This document shows positions 1-7,611 of a DNA stretch of 23,694 bases, in pieces. The DNA lies in NCBI GenBank assembly GCA_964598485.1, contig CAZRCD010000016.1:1-23694 (forward strand), read 5' to 3'. The stretch is from SOJA01 sp964598485 (GTDB lineage Archaea > Thermoproteota > Bathyarchaeia > Bathyarchaeales > Bathycorpusculaceae). Within the stretch, counting starts at the first letter, position 1; each line of letters begins with the position of its first letter. The position numbers were made by a program, and so were the translations under genes. A model generated the notes under the pieces. The model saw nothing but the letters and a program-made list of their open reading frames with translations. It searched no databases and was not told the DNA's origin.

Positions 1-55
1 CAAAGCAGTCTCACCAACATACTTCAACACATAATTTAGGGACAAGCCAGCGCGC
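1..55. repeat. Terminal inverted repeat, left arm (55 bp)
   Basis: Bases 1-55 are the exact reverse complement of 23640-23694; identity stops at base 56. Read outward from either end the sequence is the same, so the window sits between two inverted copies of something that continues outside it. The outward reading has one open frame of about 18 codons (R-A-G-L-S-L-N-Y-V...), but this is too short to identify. A perfect match of exactly 55 nt is also what a k=55 de Bruijn assembler leaves at contig ends, which is my preferred reading. Confidence 0.9.
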
Positions 56-192
56 TCCCCACAAGGGAGATATCACCCGAAATTTCCCGCATTCTCCCTC
101 TTTTTTTGGGTGCGTGTGCTTCTAATGTAATAAATATTTTCTTGTTTGCACCAAAGCAACCATGAGTCGCGCGCGCTTTGACCTTTTACTAC
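56..192. other. Short non-coding flank
   Basis: This lies between the terminal repeat and the stop codon of the first gene. It holds a T7 run (101-107) and GC-alternating cgcgcgcg-like bases near 170. I see no gene, tRNA or convincing terminator here. Confidence 0.4.
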
Positions 193-1422
193 CTATACTC
201 TCCCAGGGTAATCGACCTTTTTGAAGGGCCAGTCTGAGCTGATCCAATCCCTCACTGTATTGAACAAGATCTCGTCCAGTCCTTTATCGTATTCGGTCTG
301 ACGCACCCACATGACAACAACCGCGTCTGAGTCCGTATTTTCTGGAGGGTCGATGTAGACACAGCCCAGAACCCTTGTTTCATCTAAGGACACGACCGTA
401 TAGGCAAACGCCCGGCGACTGAGAAATTCTTGTTGATGCCTTTTCAGGTCAGCGATGTTCTCTTCAAGGGTGAACCCCCGTCTCGGCCAAGGACCGCCAA
501 ACATCTTGTGAAGAAGCTCTCGACTCTCGATGACTGCTTCGCAGTCTTTTTCGACGTCGTCTACAGATAGCATGCGAAGGCGGAAACGGTCTGTCTCGAG
601 CGAGGCGGGAACCTCGAAATCATCAGGTACGAATCGATTTGTAGACATCGTTTCTCCGCTCACCATCTTTGAGATATACTGTATAGAATGTAGAGCCTTT
701 TGGTATATTTTTTTGGTACCTTTTCCTTCAATTTCCATACGCATGTGTACATGCATGAAAACTTTGCTTTGTTCTCTTTGATACAGAATTGCTAAGTTCT
801 CAGCTTTTGCTGCTAGGTTGTATGCACTGTAGTCATTTGAAAATAATTCTTTTCTTGCTTCTTCCATTCGATCAAAGACAATGTATTGAGTGATTTCGTA
901 TTGTTGAAGGACATTGTCAGCATACGGGAGGTGTTCAAAGTAGGAAGAAAGCTCATGATCCCTGTAGATTTTAGTTGCATTTTGCAACACATCTATCGCA
1001 TACCAAGGTTTTCCAAAGTGCGAAGGGATATTCCGTATTGTTTCATTGGCTTTTTCAATACGCAAATTTGTCATGTTAAGGTACATTCGGTATTTTGACC
1101 TTGCAGCTAGAAAAAGAGAACTACATGCTTCACATAAAGACATGTTATATTCACCCACTTGCAAGAGTGATTTAGCATCATGCAAGTGGTCCGAAGCTAA
1201 ATTGATATCCTTGCTCGCTTCTCTACGAGTATCATCAGTTACGTTGCCCCAAAATTCTTCTAGGATATCAGATGCCTCTCGAATCTGCCATTCTGCAGAA
1301 TCTATTCCATTTCTTGCCAAAGTTTCCAAATCTGTTGCATAAACTTCAGCGACTTGAGAAACAGACACCCAGATAGATAAAAGCAACAACAAGTAAACGG
1401 AGATTTTCCACAATCTGTTCAT
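193..1422 (-). CDS. Secreted helical protein fused in frame to a GNAT-family acetyltransferase
   Basis: This 409-aa frame has two unlike parts. Residues 1-30 form a signal peptide or membrane anchor (MNRLWKISVYLLLLLSIWVS), and residues 31-255 are predicted alpha-helical with several N-x-S/T sequons, as expected outside the cell; I do not recognise this part. Residues 259-409 resemble a GNAT N-acetyltransferase of the RimJ/RimL type, beginning with an ETDRFRLRMLSVDD-like first strand, which would need cytosolic acetyl-CoA. The gene has GAGGG five bases before ATG 1422 and a TTTATGAT TATA-like box near 1460. An internal ATG (648) carries its own GGAG, so the GNAT part may also be made separately as a 151-aa protein. 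The frame may be a genuine fusion, or two genes that lost the intervening stop. Confidence 0.7.
   Translation of the reverse strand: MNRLWKISVYLLLLLSIWVSVSQVAEVYATDLETLARNGIDSAEWQIREASDILEEFWGNVTDDTRREASKDINLASDHLHDAKSLLQVGEYNMSLCEACSSLFLAARSKYRMYLNMTNLRIEKANETIRNIPSHFGKPWYAIDVLQNATKIYRDHELSSYFEHLPYADNVLQQYEITQYIVFDRMEEARKELFSNDYSAYNLAAKAENLAILYQREQSKVFMHVHMRMEIEGKGTKKIYQKALHSIQYISKMVSGETMSTNRFVPDDFEVPASLETDRFRLRMLSVDDVEKDCEAVIESRELLHKMFGGPWPRRGFTLEENIADLKRHQQEFLSRRAFAYTVVSLDETRVLGCVYIDPPENTDSDAVVVMWVRQTEYDKGLDEILFNTVRDWISSDWPFKKVDYPGRV
646..657 (-). promoter_or_regulatory. Internal ribosome-binding site and ATG for the GNAT domain
   Basis: On the minus strand GGAG (657-654) lies five bases before ATG 648-646. 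This start falls exactly where the GNAT fold begins (MSTNRFVPDDFEVP), as if the acetyltransferase was, or still is, an independent gene. Confidence 0.5.
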
Positions 1423-1535
1423 GGCTTCCCTCTTATATTCTTCATGCTCACGAATATCATAAATGTTTCTAGTTAATTATCGCTCCAAACGTAAAATTCA
1501 ATAAGGCACTGATGAAGAGGTTCGAGATCTTTTTC

Positions 1536-2951
1536 TTACCTAGGAACTACCCAAACCTCCGGCTCTTCGACCATTTCAACTGAAGAGTATAAGGCAAGGG
1601 CTGCCGCCCAAAAGACATCGTCATGTGTTCCGCTTGGATGATTAAAAGCTATGCTGCCGTCTTTACGCAATTCAAAACGTTCCACATTCAACTCTGAAAC
1701 CCATTCACTCCGATAAGGCCTTTCCCACGTAAAATACGGATACCAAAACCGATTATTAATCATTCTTTGCTTCACTAGAGTAGCCATCTCCTGCTTACGC
1801 GGTAAACTGAAACGCACACCTTCCACATTATCAATTTCCGCGTTCTTCATATCTTCAACAACATAATCCTGATTAGTACTGTCCACACGAATCTTAATGA
1901 AGCCCCCCCAACGATCCTGCAACGTTTTAATGTAACCGATAACGCTGGCGTAGCTTGTGCCTAACGGAAAAAGTTTCAAGTGACGCAGAAAGAAACGACC
2001 TCTAACCTCATCAATTACCACGAGAGCACTATAATCTTTCACGCGTCCCAAGTCTAAACCCGCATAAAGATTGCCCTTATAATATTTCTCAAAATCCCAC
2101 AACTCCAATTCTTCACCAAGCGTCTTCTCAGTCGCAATACACTTGGTAATAAGCGATTGACTTAACCATGCTGCCTCATCCTCAGCCCATTCAGCTTCCA
2201 TCTCCCTTTTCCAACGCCACGGATCATCACCAAACTGACGGCGGATTTTCTCAAGCGTGCCCTCATCTAAAGGCCCGTTAGGATCCATGCTCTCCCGCCA
2301 AGTAACATGACTCCGAGCAAAATCTCCGTAATCTTTATGATTAAAAATTTTGTAAAAAACCGAATCCGTATTCCAAGGCGTGCTGCTGATTAAAACCTTG
2401 CCTTTAGTCGTGCTTATCGTGAACAAAATAGCCGTGTACAAATCCTCATCTCTAGGCGTATGATTAGCTTCATCCCAAAAAATACAGTCTAACGTAGGGC
2501 CTCTGATTGTTTCCGGGTTGTTTGGAAAAGCCTCAATTACGCTGCCATTATAAAAGTATAATATTGTGCGTTGAGGTTTAGGACAAATCTGGTTTGGAAG
2601 CTTCCTCAAGAAATATCGTATTCGCCTTATCACCAATTTTGATTGACGCCAGCCTGGAGCCACAACACCAATGTAAGCCCCTGGATGAGTTAAAGCATAA
2701 TTCAACAAGAGACCAGAAGCTGTAAAACTTTTTCCACTCTGGCGATTCCATCGCATAGCAGTAAACTGATTATTTTCAAACTTTTCCGTCAGATCCATCT
2801 GATAAGCTGTTAGCTTAAAACCCACTACCTGCTCAAAAAACGTAACAGGATCTTCACTGAGTCTCTCTCGATCTTCTTCAACCTCAGCCCAAATTTCACT
2901 AAGCTTCTCCTCAAAAATGTCTAGACGAGAAGAACGATTCTTAGGACGCAT
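1536..2951 (-). CDS. Phage-type terminase large subunit (TerL), ATPase plus RNase H-fold nuclease
   Basis: TerL proteins are packaging motors that cut and translocate viral DNA. I chose ATG 2951 (471 aa); a longer frame to 3134 only adds out-of-place residues overlapping the upstream gene. Motifs seen: Walker A R-Q-S-G-K-S (70-75), Walker B LDCIFWDEA (154-162), coupling motif SSTPW (189-193), then a nuclease domain with acids D300 (GLDLG), D357 (VDST) and D444/D445 (GTHDD). Both active sites look intact, so it is not an obvious relic. It overlaps the upstream HTH gene by 11 nt, as small and large terminase genes often do. No portal, capsid, protease, tail or integrase gene is in the window. 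It could be a domesticated terminase or the edge of a decayed provirus. Confidence 0.9.
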   Translation of the reverse strand: MRPKNRSSRLDIFEEKLSEIWAEVEEDRERLSEDPVTFFEQVVGFKLTAYQMDLTEKFENNQFTAMRWNRQSGKSFTASGLLLNYALTHPGAYIGVVAPGWRQSKLVIRRIRYFLRKLPNQICPKPQRTILYFYNGSVIEAFPNNPETIRGPTLDCIFWDEANHTPRDEDLYTAILFTISTTKGKVLISSTPWNTDSVFYKIFNHKDYGDFARSHVTWRESMDPNGPLDEGTLEKIRRQFGDDPWRWKREMEAEWAEDEAAWLSQSLITKCIATEKTLGEELELWDFEKYYKGNLYAGLDLGRVKDYSALVVIDEVRGRFFLRHLKLFPLGTSYASVIGYIKTLQDRWGGFIKIRVDSTNQDYVVEDMKNAEIDNVEGVRFSLPRKQEMATLVKQRMINNRFWYPYFTWERPYRSEWVSELNVERFELRKDGSIAFNHPSGTHDDVFWAAALALYSSVEMVEEPEVWVVPR

Positions 2952-3375
2952 GGTCCTTGGCTTTTTTGAGTTCCTCAATCTTTTTATCCATCTCCAAAAG
3001 CCGCGCCTCAATTTCCACCCACCTCTCAAATTTTTCCAACACACTATCATAAGTTTGAACAGCATCAACCAAAATACGCAAACGCTGCAACTCCAACCTA
3101 TCTTGACCAGACTTACGAAGAGCCTCAATAGCACCAGCTAAAATCTTCACAGCCTCCTCATGCGTCAAAATATCCTTACTCGCAATTGCAGTTGTGGTTG
3201 TGTGACTGGTTTTCTGCTTCAACACCACAACTCCCAACCGTTTCAACTTCATTTCTATGGCTCTAGGCTTACGCCCTAACTCTTTGCTCAGCACTTGAAA
3301 GTCATGTATGCCTTTCTTCCACAAATCAAGAAGTTTAGCCTCTTCCGCGCGAGTCCAATAATATGGCTTAGGCAT
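2941..3375 (-). CDS. HTH and coiled-coil protein, candidate terminase small subunit
   Basis: This is a 144-aa protein starting at ATG 3375 (MPKPYYWTRAEEAKLLDLW). Residues 6-50 form a Myb/SANT-like helix-turn-helix (WTRAEEAKLLDLWKKGIHDF, then ELGRKPRAIEMKLKRLG). Residues 70-144 are charged helices ending in a coiled coil (LLEMDKKIEELKKAKD). DNA-binding N-terminus plus oligomerising helix, placed directly before terL with an 11-nt overlap, is the layout of a small terminase subunit; no sequence family confirms it. The frame is open up to 3432, but those extra residues are Trp/Phe-rich and look like T-rich promoter read through. A TTTTTTATGG TATA-like box near 3400 would give an almost leaderless message. 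Confidence 0.65.
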   Translation of the reverse strand: MPKPYYWTRAEEAKLLDLWKKGIHDFQVLSKELGRKPRAIEMKLKRLGVVVLKQKTSHTTTTAIASKDILTHEEAVKILAGAIEALRKSGQDRLELQRLRILVDAVQTYDSVLEKFERWVEIEARLLEMDKKIEELKKAKDHAS

Positions 3376-3522
3376 GTTGACCCAAATACAAATCAAACCC
3401 ATAAAAAACCATTGCCAAAACGACACTACCAAACCACGGAGAGATAAGTTAAAGTAAAATCCAAATTAGATAACTCAACATTGAAAACTGCACGCCTGGG
3501 CTTAGCACATCGACAGAAATCC

Positions 3523-3930
3523 CTATTCCATCCCAAACTGTTCTCTAAGAAGCTCTTCAAGACTCAAAACAGGCTTGTCTGGAGCAGGCTCAACCTCTGC
3601 TGGAATCCCCTTCAAAGAAGGCATTCCCACGCCATGAGTCTCCGGGTCAACCACAACGTTTGCCCACGGACCATACGGAACAAAAATCACTCTAGGATGC
3701 GGACCCCTCAAAGACTTCAAGGCTTTAACAACCATCGAACCCTGATCGGTTGAAACAAGAACGTTAGTCTTTTCCTTTACTCCAAGCTTCTTCAAGTCTT
3801 CAGGATCCACATAACAGACTGAAACGCTTTCCATATATTCTTCAGAGAATTTTCCACGTTCTTTTGCTACACCCTGCTCTATTGTCCGCCCAGTAAGCAA
3901 CGTCACCTTCAATTTCGGCTTCCCACTCAT
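3523..3930 (-). CDS. fwdD: FwdD/FmdD-like molybdopterin-dinucleotide-binding protein
   Basis: This 135-aa protein has the molybdopterin-dinucleotide-binding barrel of formylmethanofuran dehydrogenase subunit D. Diagnostic blocks: TGRTIEQG (13-20), a SEEY...VCYVDPEDLKKLGV strand-helix (29-51), and PYGPWANVVVDPETHGVGMP (85-104), the cofactor-contacting segment conserved in FwdD. In the enzyme this subunit completes the W/Mo-bis-pterin site that reduces CO2 to formylmethanofuran or runs the reverse. The gene stands alone, between the terminase module and a divergent ABC operon, and the catalytic FwdB is not in the window. The start is ATG 3930 with GGGGT six bases upstream. It may serve a distant Fwd complex or another molybdopterin enzyme. 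Confidence 0.85.
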   Translation of the reverse strand: MSGKPKLKVTLLTGRTIEQGVAKERGKFSEEYMESVSVCYVDPEDLKKLGVKEKTNVLVSTDQGSMVVKALKSLRGPHPRVIFVPYGPWANVVVDPETHGVGMPSLKGIPAEVEPAPDKPVLSLEELLREQFGME

Positions 3931-4257
3931 TCAGTAACCCCAATCTAACTTGTTTAAACACTTCTCCACCTTAAATCTTACATGCATCAATGGAAGCTAA
4001 CATGCATGATTTAACCTATAATTTTTGTCTCATATAAATTAGAAACTTAAGCTGGACATGTTATCGCTGAGATGTTTCAAACAAATCAGGCTGATGATTA
4101 GTTGATGGCAAAATGATTATCTAGGTTGAGGATTTAGTGTGGGCGTGAGGGTAGGGAAGTTTTCATTTTACGTAAGAAGCTGCAGGGTCCGTACAGGAAA
4201 CATTTTTAACCGTAAGCCGAACTGATTTGTTTTCGCTGGAAAGGAGACTCTAAAGCC
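3931..4257. promoter_or_regulatory. Divergent promoter region between fwdD-like gene and ABC operon
   Basis: This is 327 bp without a gene. For the minus-strand fwdD-like gene, 4031-4040 read on the minus strand gives AATTTATATG, a good archaeal TATA box, predicting a start near 4010 and a leader of about 80 nt. For the ABC operon, TTTTTAA at 4203-4209 predicts a start near 4233, followed by GGAG (4243-4246) before the TTG start. The middle (about 4060-4190) shows nothing I can name. Confidence 0.5.
3980..4008. repeat. Paired ACATGCAT sites in the fwdD leader
   Basis: ACATGCAT occurs at 3980-3987 and 4000-4007, 20 bp apart (about two helical turns). The second copy lies in the perfect palindrome CATGCATG (4001-4008). 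Both lie just downstream of the predicted fwdD transcription start, a position suited to a repressor, but no regulator is known from the sequence. Confidence 0.35.
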
Positions 4258-5235
4258 TTGGATTTAAATGACATTGAAGTAGATTCAGTCACTAAACGTT
4301 TTCAAGACACCGTAGCTGTGGACAATGTCTCGATGAAAGTCGCGAGAGGAGAACTCTTTGGCTTGTTGGGACCAAATGGTGCCGGAAAGTCTACGCTTAC
4401 AAAGATGCTTTCTGGAATGATAAACTCTACTTCAGGCACAATCAAAGTTGGAGGATACAACATTAGAGATGATCCCATGAAAGTGAAAGAATCACTCGGC
4501 GTTGTTCCCCAAGACATTGTTCTGTACGATTACATGAACGCTCGCGAAAACCTCGCCTTTTTCGGAAGACTTTACGGATTGTCAGGAAGCAAACTTAGGA
4601 ATAGAATCGAGGAGCTTTTGAAATTCACTCAGTTGGACCAGAAAGCTGTAAAACGCCACATTTCCACCTACTCTGGCGGCATGAAACGCCGCGTCAACAT
4701 AGCGGCTGCTCTTCTACATGAGCCTCAAGTTATACTGTTGGACGAACCTACCGCGGGGCTCGACCCAAAGAACAAGCTTGCCCTCTGGGAAATAATTCAG
4801 ACGTTACACAAGGAAGGAAAAACCATAGTGCTAACAACACACATGATGGACGAAGCAGAAGAACTGTGCAATCAAGTGGCAATCATGGACAAGGGCAAAA
4901 TCATCGCGCTAGGCAGCCCTCGTCAACTCATCAAGAAAGTCAAAGTGGAAAATACAATAACCGTAGTTCCAGACAAAATACCTCCTAAACTAATAGAAGT
5001 CGTGCAGAAGATTCCAGGAGTTAAGAGCTCCTACAGAGCCTACGATGAAAACGAAAAAATCGAAGCACTAAAAATAATCACAGAAAGAGCGGAGGATATC
5101 CTTCCCGATGTAGTATCAGCCATTGCCGCAGCGGGAACAAAAATCCTATCCGTTCAACTTTCACGCGTCACCCTTGAAGACATGTTCATTCTACTCACAG
5201 GACGAAGCTTGACAGAGGAGGAGAAACAGCTATGA
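4258..5235 (+). CDS. ABC-2 exporter ATP-binding protein
   Basis: This 325-aa nucleotide-binding subunit powers the membrane protein encoded next. It has Walker A GPNGAGKS (38-45), Q-loop Q85, signature YSGGMKRR (138-145), Walker B VILLDEP (158-164), D-loop AGLD and switch H195. The C-terminal ~90 residues (ITVVPDKIPP... to LEDMFILLTG) form the extra domain typical of DrrA/NatA-type exporters rather than importers. The start is TTG 4258; the nearby ATG at 4268 is out of frame. Its stop overlaps the permease start by 4 nt (ATGA), so the two are translationally coupled. The substrate cannot be deduced; drugs, lipids or Na+ are known for relatives. Confidence 0.93.
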   Translation: MDLNDIEVDSVTKRFQDTVAVDNVSMKVARGELFGLLGPNGAGKSTLTKMLSGMINSTSGTIKVGGYNIRDDPMKVKESLGVVPQDIVLYDYMNARENLAFFGRLYGLSGSKLRNRIEELLKFTQLDQKAVKRHISTYSGGMKRRVNIAAALLHEPQVILLDEPTAGLDPKNKLALWEIIQTLHKEGKTIVLTTHMMDEAEELCNQVAIMDKGKIIALGSPRQLIKKVKVENTITVVPDKIPPKLIEVVQKIPGVKSSYRAYDENEKIEALKIITERAEDILPDVVSAIAAAGTKILSVQLSRVTLEDMFILLTGRSLTEEEKQL

Positions 5236-6479
5236 AACTCAAGAGAACTGTTCACCAAGTATTCGCAATTGCAAAAACGGACTTTCTCGGAATTGTACGC
5301 AACAAAACCGCCATCTTCTTCACATTGCTCTTTCCTCTGTTTTTCCTAATCATAATTGGCTTCACGTTCGGCGGCACAGGCACAGAAGAAGCAAGTCGCA
5401 TCACCGTCGGAATAGTTAACCTCGACGGAGAAATGACCTATGTAAATGGCACTGATTCTCAAAACAGTACAATTGGAGACGCATTTGTTCAAGCGCTGAA
5501 AGACGCTAACTTCACAGTTTACGAATATAGTAAGTACGGCGATAAAGATACCGATGGCACTGCTGCATATGATATCAGTCGCGGGCAGATCAAAATCGCC
5601 GTGGTTATACCAGACAACTTTACAGAAGCACTTTCTTACCAATATGCAATCCCAACAAAAGCCCACCTTGATCTCTACACGGACCCGAGCGACCCCACAG
5701 GCTCTCTAATCGTACAGCAAAGCATATTCGGCTTTATCTCGAGATTTACAGAATCTTATCAACAAATCGCGATTAGTCAAATTTCAGATGCGCAAATGCG
5801 GGACCATGCTAAAGTTCTCGCCGACCCGATCACGGTTTCAATCAGTGAAGCAGATGTTTCTGGACGCCCGCTAAGGTGGATTGACTACATGGTTCCAGGC
5901 ACACTGGGTCTTGTCCTTCTTTGGAGCGGGTTAAACCATGCTTCTGTGGCTATCGCAAGTGAGCGCACAAGAGGAACCTTTCAGCGAATGGTTATCGCGC
6001 CTGTCTCTCCTATAACTGTTCTAGCGGGGAAGTTCATCTCCTCTCTAACAATCGTCTATTTATCTGTGGTCATCATGCTAGCTAGCGGCATATTTATTTT
6101 CCAAGTCAATCTCTACTGGAATATTCCCGCAATTATCTTGACAGTCTTCTTAGGTGCACTTTCTGCAATTGGGATCGGACTGATAATCTCATCTCTTGCA
6201 AAAAACGAAGAGGCTGCCAATTCTATCGCAGTTTTAATCAGCGTCCCACTCCAATTCTTCATCGGATCTTTCTTCCCTCTAGACATAATGCCCGAATCAG
6301 CTCAAATCTTCGGCGAGGCTCTTCCGTTCACTAAATTAGTCTATGCCATGCAGGACATTATGACTAAGAATCTTCCACTTGAAGCAGTAATGCCGGAAAT
6401 CATCTACATGACAATCTCCGGTCTGATTCTATTTGCTCTAGGGATAATAGCATACAAACTATCTCTAAAGAGACTTTAA
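5232..6479 (+). CDS. ABC-2 type exporter permease
   Basis: This 415-aa membrane subunit is the partner of the preceding ATPase. The pattern is one membrane helix at 27-47 (IFFTLLFPLFFLIIIGFTFG), an extracytoplasmic domain of about 165 residues with N-x-S/T sequons, then five helices from about residue 220 to the end, including MVPGTLGLVLLWSG and the re-entrant-like SVPLQFFIGSFFPLDIMPE. This 1 + large loop + 5 arrangement is characteristic of the ABC2_membrane_3 group. Two ATPase-permease pairs would form the working exporter. No extracellular binding protein is nearby, consistent with export. Confidence 0.92.
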   Translation: MKLKRTVHQVFAIAKTDFLGIVRNKTAIFFTLLFPLFFLIIIGFTFGGTGTEEASRITVGIVNLDGEMTYVNGTDSQNSTIGDAFVQALKDANFTVYEYSKYGDKDTDGTAAYDISRGQIKIAVVIPDNFTEALSYQYAIPTKAHLDLYTDPSDPTGSLIVQQSIFGFISRFTESYQQIAISQISDAQMRDHAKVLADPITVSISEADVSGRPLRWIDYMVPGTLGLVLLWSGLNHASVAIASERTRGTFQRMVIAPVSPITVLAGKFISSLTIVYLSVVIMLASGIFIFQVNLYWNIPAIILTVFLGALSAIGIGLIISSLAKNEEAANSIAVLISVPLQFFIGSFFPLDIMPESAQIFGEALPFTKLVYAMQDIMTKNLPLEAVMPEIIYMTISGLILFALGIIAYKLSLKRL

Positions 6480-6561
6480 GCTGACACAACAATCATTCTA
6501 CGCGCGATTGCAGTTCCCCTTCACAAAACATGATTTCCAAAAGAATAAAATCCATCTTCAA

Positions 6562-7515
6562 CTATGGTCTGTATCCGCTTAGAACCGTTAGGGCCAGAGC
6601 AGCTGCAATTATGTCAGCAGTTGTTCCAGGATTCAAAAGATTACCCGCCTTTCTGAGTTCCTGATCAAATTCACGGAGGTTTTTCTTGCCACTTGAGGTT
6701 TCAAGTCCTCCGGATTTCAAAATTTCCTTAGCTCTAAACGAAACTTCTAAAGCCTTTTCAAGACTGGTTTTTCTAGCTATTAACGTATCTGGGCACTCAG
6801 CTAGAACCTTCAGGAAGGTGTGAACTATGGCGGCGTTTAAGTCATCTGTTTGTCTAGTTTGCTCCATTAGGAAAGGGTAGGCAATGTCGAAAGTTATTGG
6901 ATAATTATTAACCCATTCCGAACAGATCGTGTCATATTTTGAGCCTATTTTGAAGATCTGGTACAACGAAATTTTCTCCTTACGTATTCTATTTATGGAG
7001 CCTGGGTCGTTGATGTCAAATTCTGAAACCTTGCCCAATCCGCCGGGGCTAGCGTCTTTTATAGCCTCATAAACGTTAATTGCATCTTCCGGCGTAGTTG
7101 ACTCCACGACAAGCTTCACATTTTCCCTAATCTTTGAAATCCTGAAGACATCTTCTTTAACCGTGGTCATCCCAGCTGCGACCGCGATAGGTGAAAGCAA
7201 AATCGCTGTGCCAAGCAACGTGTTTCCACCGCGTTGCCAAGCATTAACATCCGCTATACTATTCCCTATAACCTGCCCAAGCCCAACATCGCCAAGATGA
7301 GTTTCTCTTCGGGAAACCAAAACTCCCCGTAACGCTGCACACTCGAAAGAGGAGGCTACAGCAACTGCCGAAGCAAGAAAATGTTCATAACGCGTATTTT
7401 CAAAGCCTGCTGTTCTGTTCACATTTCCAGGTTTGTTGGCACTAGCCTCTAACAGAATAGCTAACTCGAGACACTTTGAGATGTGCTTTGCTTTCTCACG
7501 TGGATTTATCTGCAA
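6562..7515 (-). CDS. Triphosphoribosyl-dephospho-CoA synthase family (CitG-like)
   Basis: This 317-aa protein belongs to the CitG/MdcB family, whose bacterial members make 2'-(5''-triphosphoribosyl)-3'-dephospho-CoA from ATP and dephospho-CoA. Family blocks: EASANKPGNVNR (24-35), IADVNAWQRGGNTLLGTAIL, ASPGGLGKVSEFD, QTRQTDDLNAA and the C-terminal NPGTTADIIAAALAL. That cofactor primes citrate lyase or malonate decarboxylase, and neither is present here, so an archaeal substrate may differ. The start is TTG 7515; no ATG lies before the first conserved block. It is divergent from an ECF S-component-like gene across a shared 96-bp promoter. Family assignment is firm, reaction uncertain. Confidence 0.85.
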   Translation of the reverse strand: MQINPREKAKHISKCLELAILLEASANKPGNVNRTAGFENTRYEHFLASAVAVASSFECAALRGVLVSRRETHLGDVGLGQVIGNSIADVNAWQRGGNTLLGTAILLSPIAVAAGMTTVKEDVFRISKIRENVKLVVESTTPEDAINVYEAIKDASPGGLGKVSEFDINDPGSINRIRKEKISLYQIFKIGSKYDTICSEWVNNYPITFDIAYPFLMEQTRQTDDLNAAIVHTFLKVLAECPDTLIARKTSLEKALEVSFRAKEILKSGGLETSSGKKNLREFDQELRKAGNLLNPGTTADIIAAALALTVLSGYRP

Positions 7516-7551
7516 GAACAGCCCTCTTACATGTATGATTGCCGTGGAAAG

Positions 7552-7601
7552 TTTTATTAGTATTGTGTAAAAAGTTACACAGTAATTACTTTAATTACAC
7601 A
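7552..7601. promoter_or_regulatory. Shared divergent promoter with inverted-repeat operator
   Basis: TTTTATTA (7552-7559) can serve as the A/T box for the plus-strand transporter; its complement TAATAAAA can serve citG. Immediately right of it TGTGTAA-AAAG-TTACACA (7564-7581) is a perfect 7-bp inverted repeat, followed by palindrome GTAATTAC (7582-7589) and a third half-site TTACACA (7595-7601). The repeat covers the predicted transporter start and sits upstream of the citG box, so one regulator could act on both genes. Confidence 0.55.
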
Positions 7602-7611
7602 GGTGTTTCTA

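Noticed and set aside
2952..3134. N-terminal extension of TerL to 3134
   Set aside because: The extra 61 residues lie wholly within the upstream HTH gene in another frame and have no TerL similarity.
1536..3375. Integrated provirus around the terminase genes
   Set aside because: No capsid, portal, protease, tail, integrase or attachment repeats are present; neighbours are cellular metabolism and transport genes.
3376..3432. Hydrophobic N-terminal extension of the HTH protein
   Set aside because: A T-rich promoter read through gives a Trp/Phe-rich string; the charged protein begins cleanly at ATG 3375.
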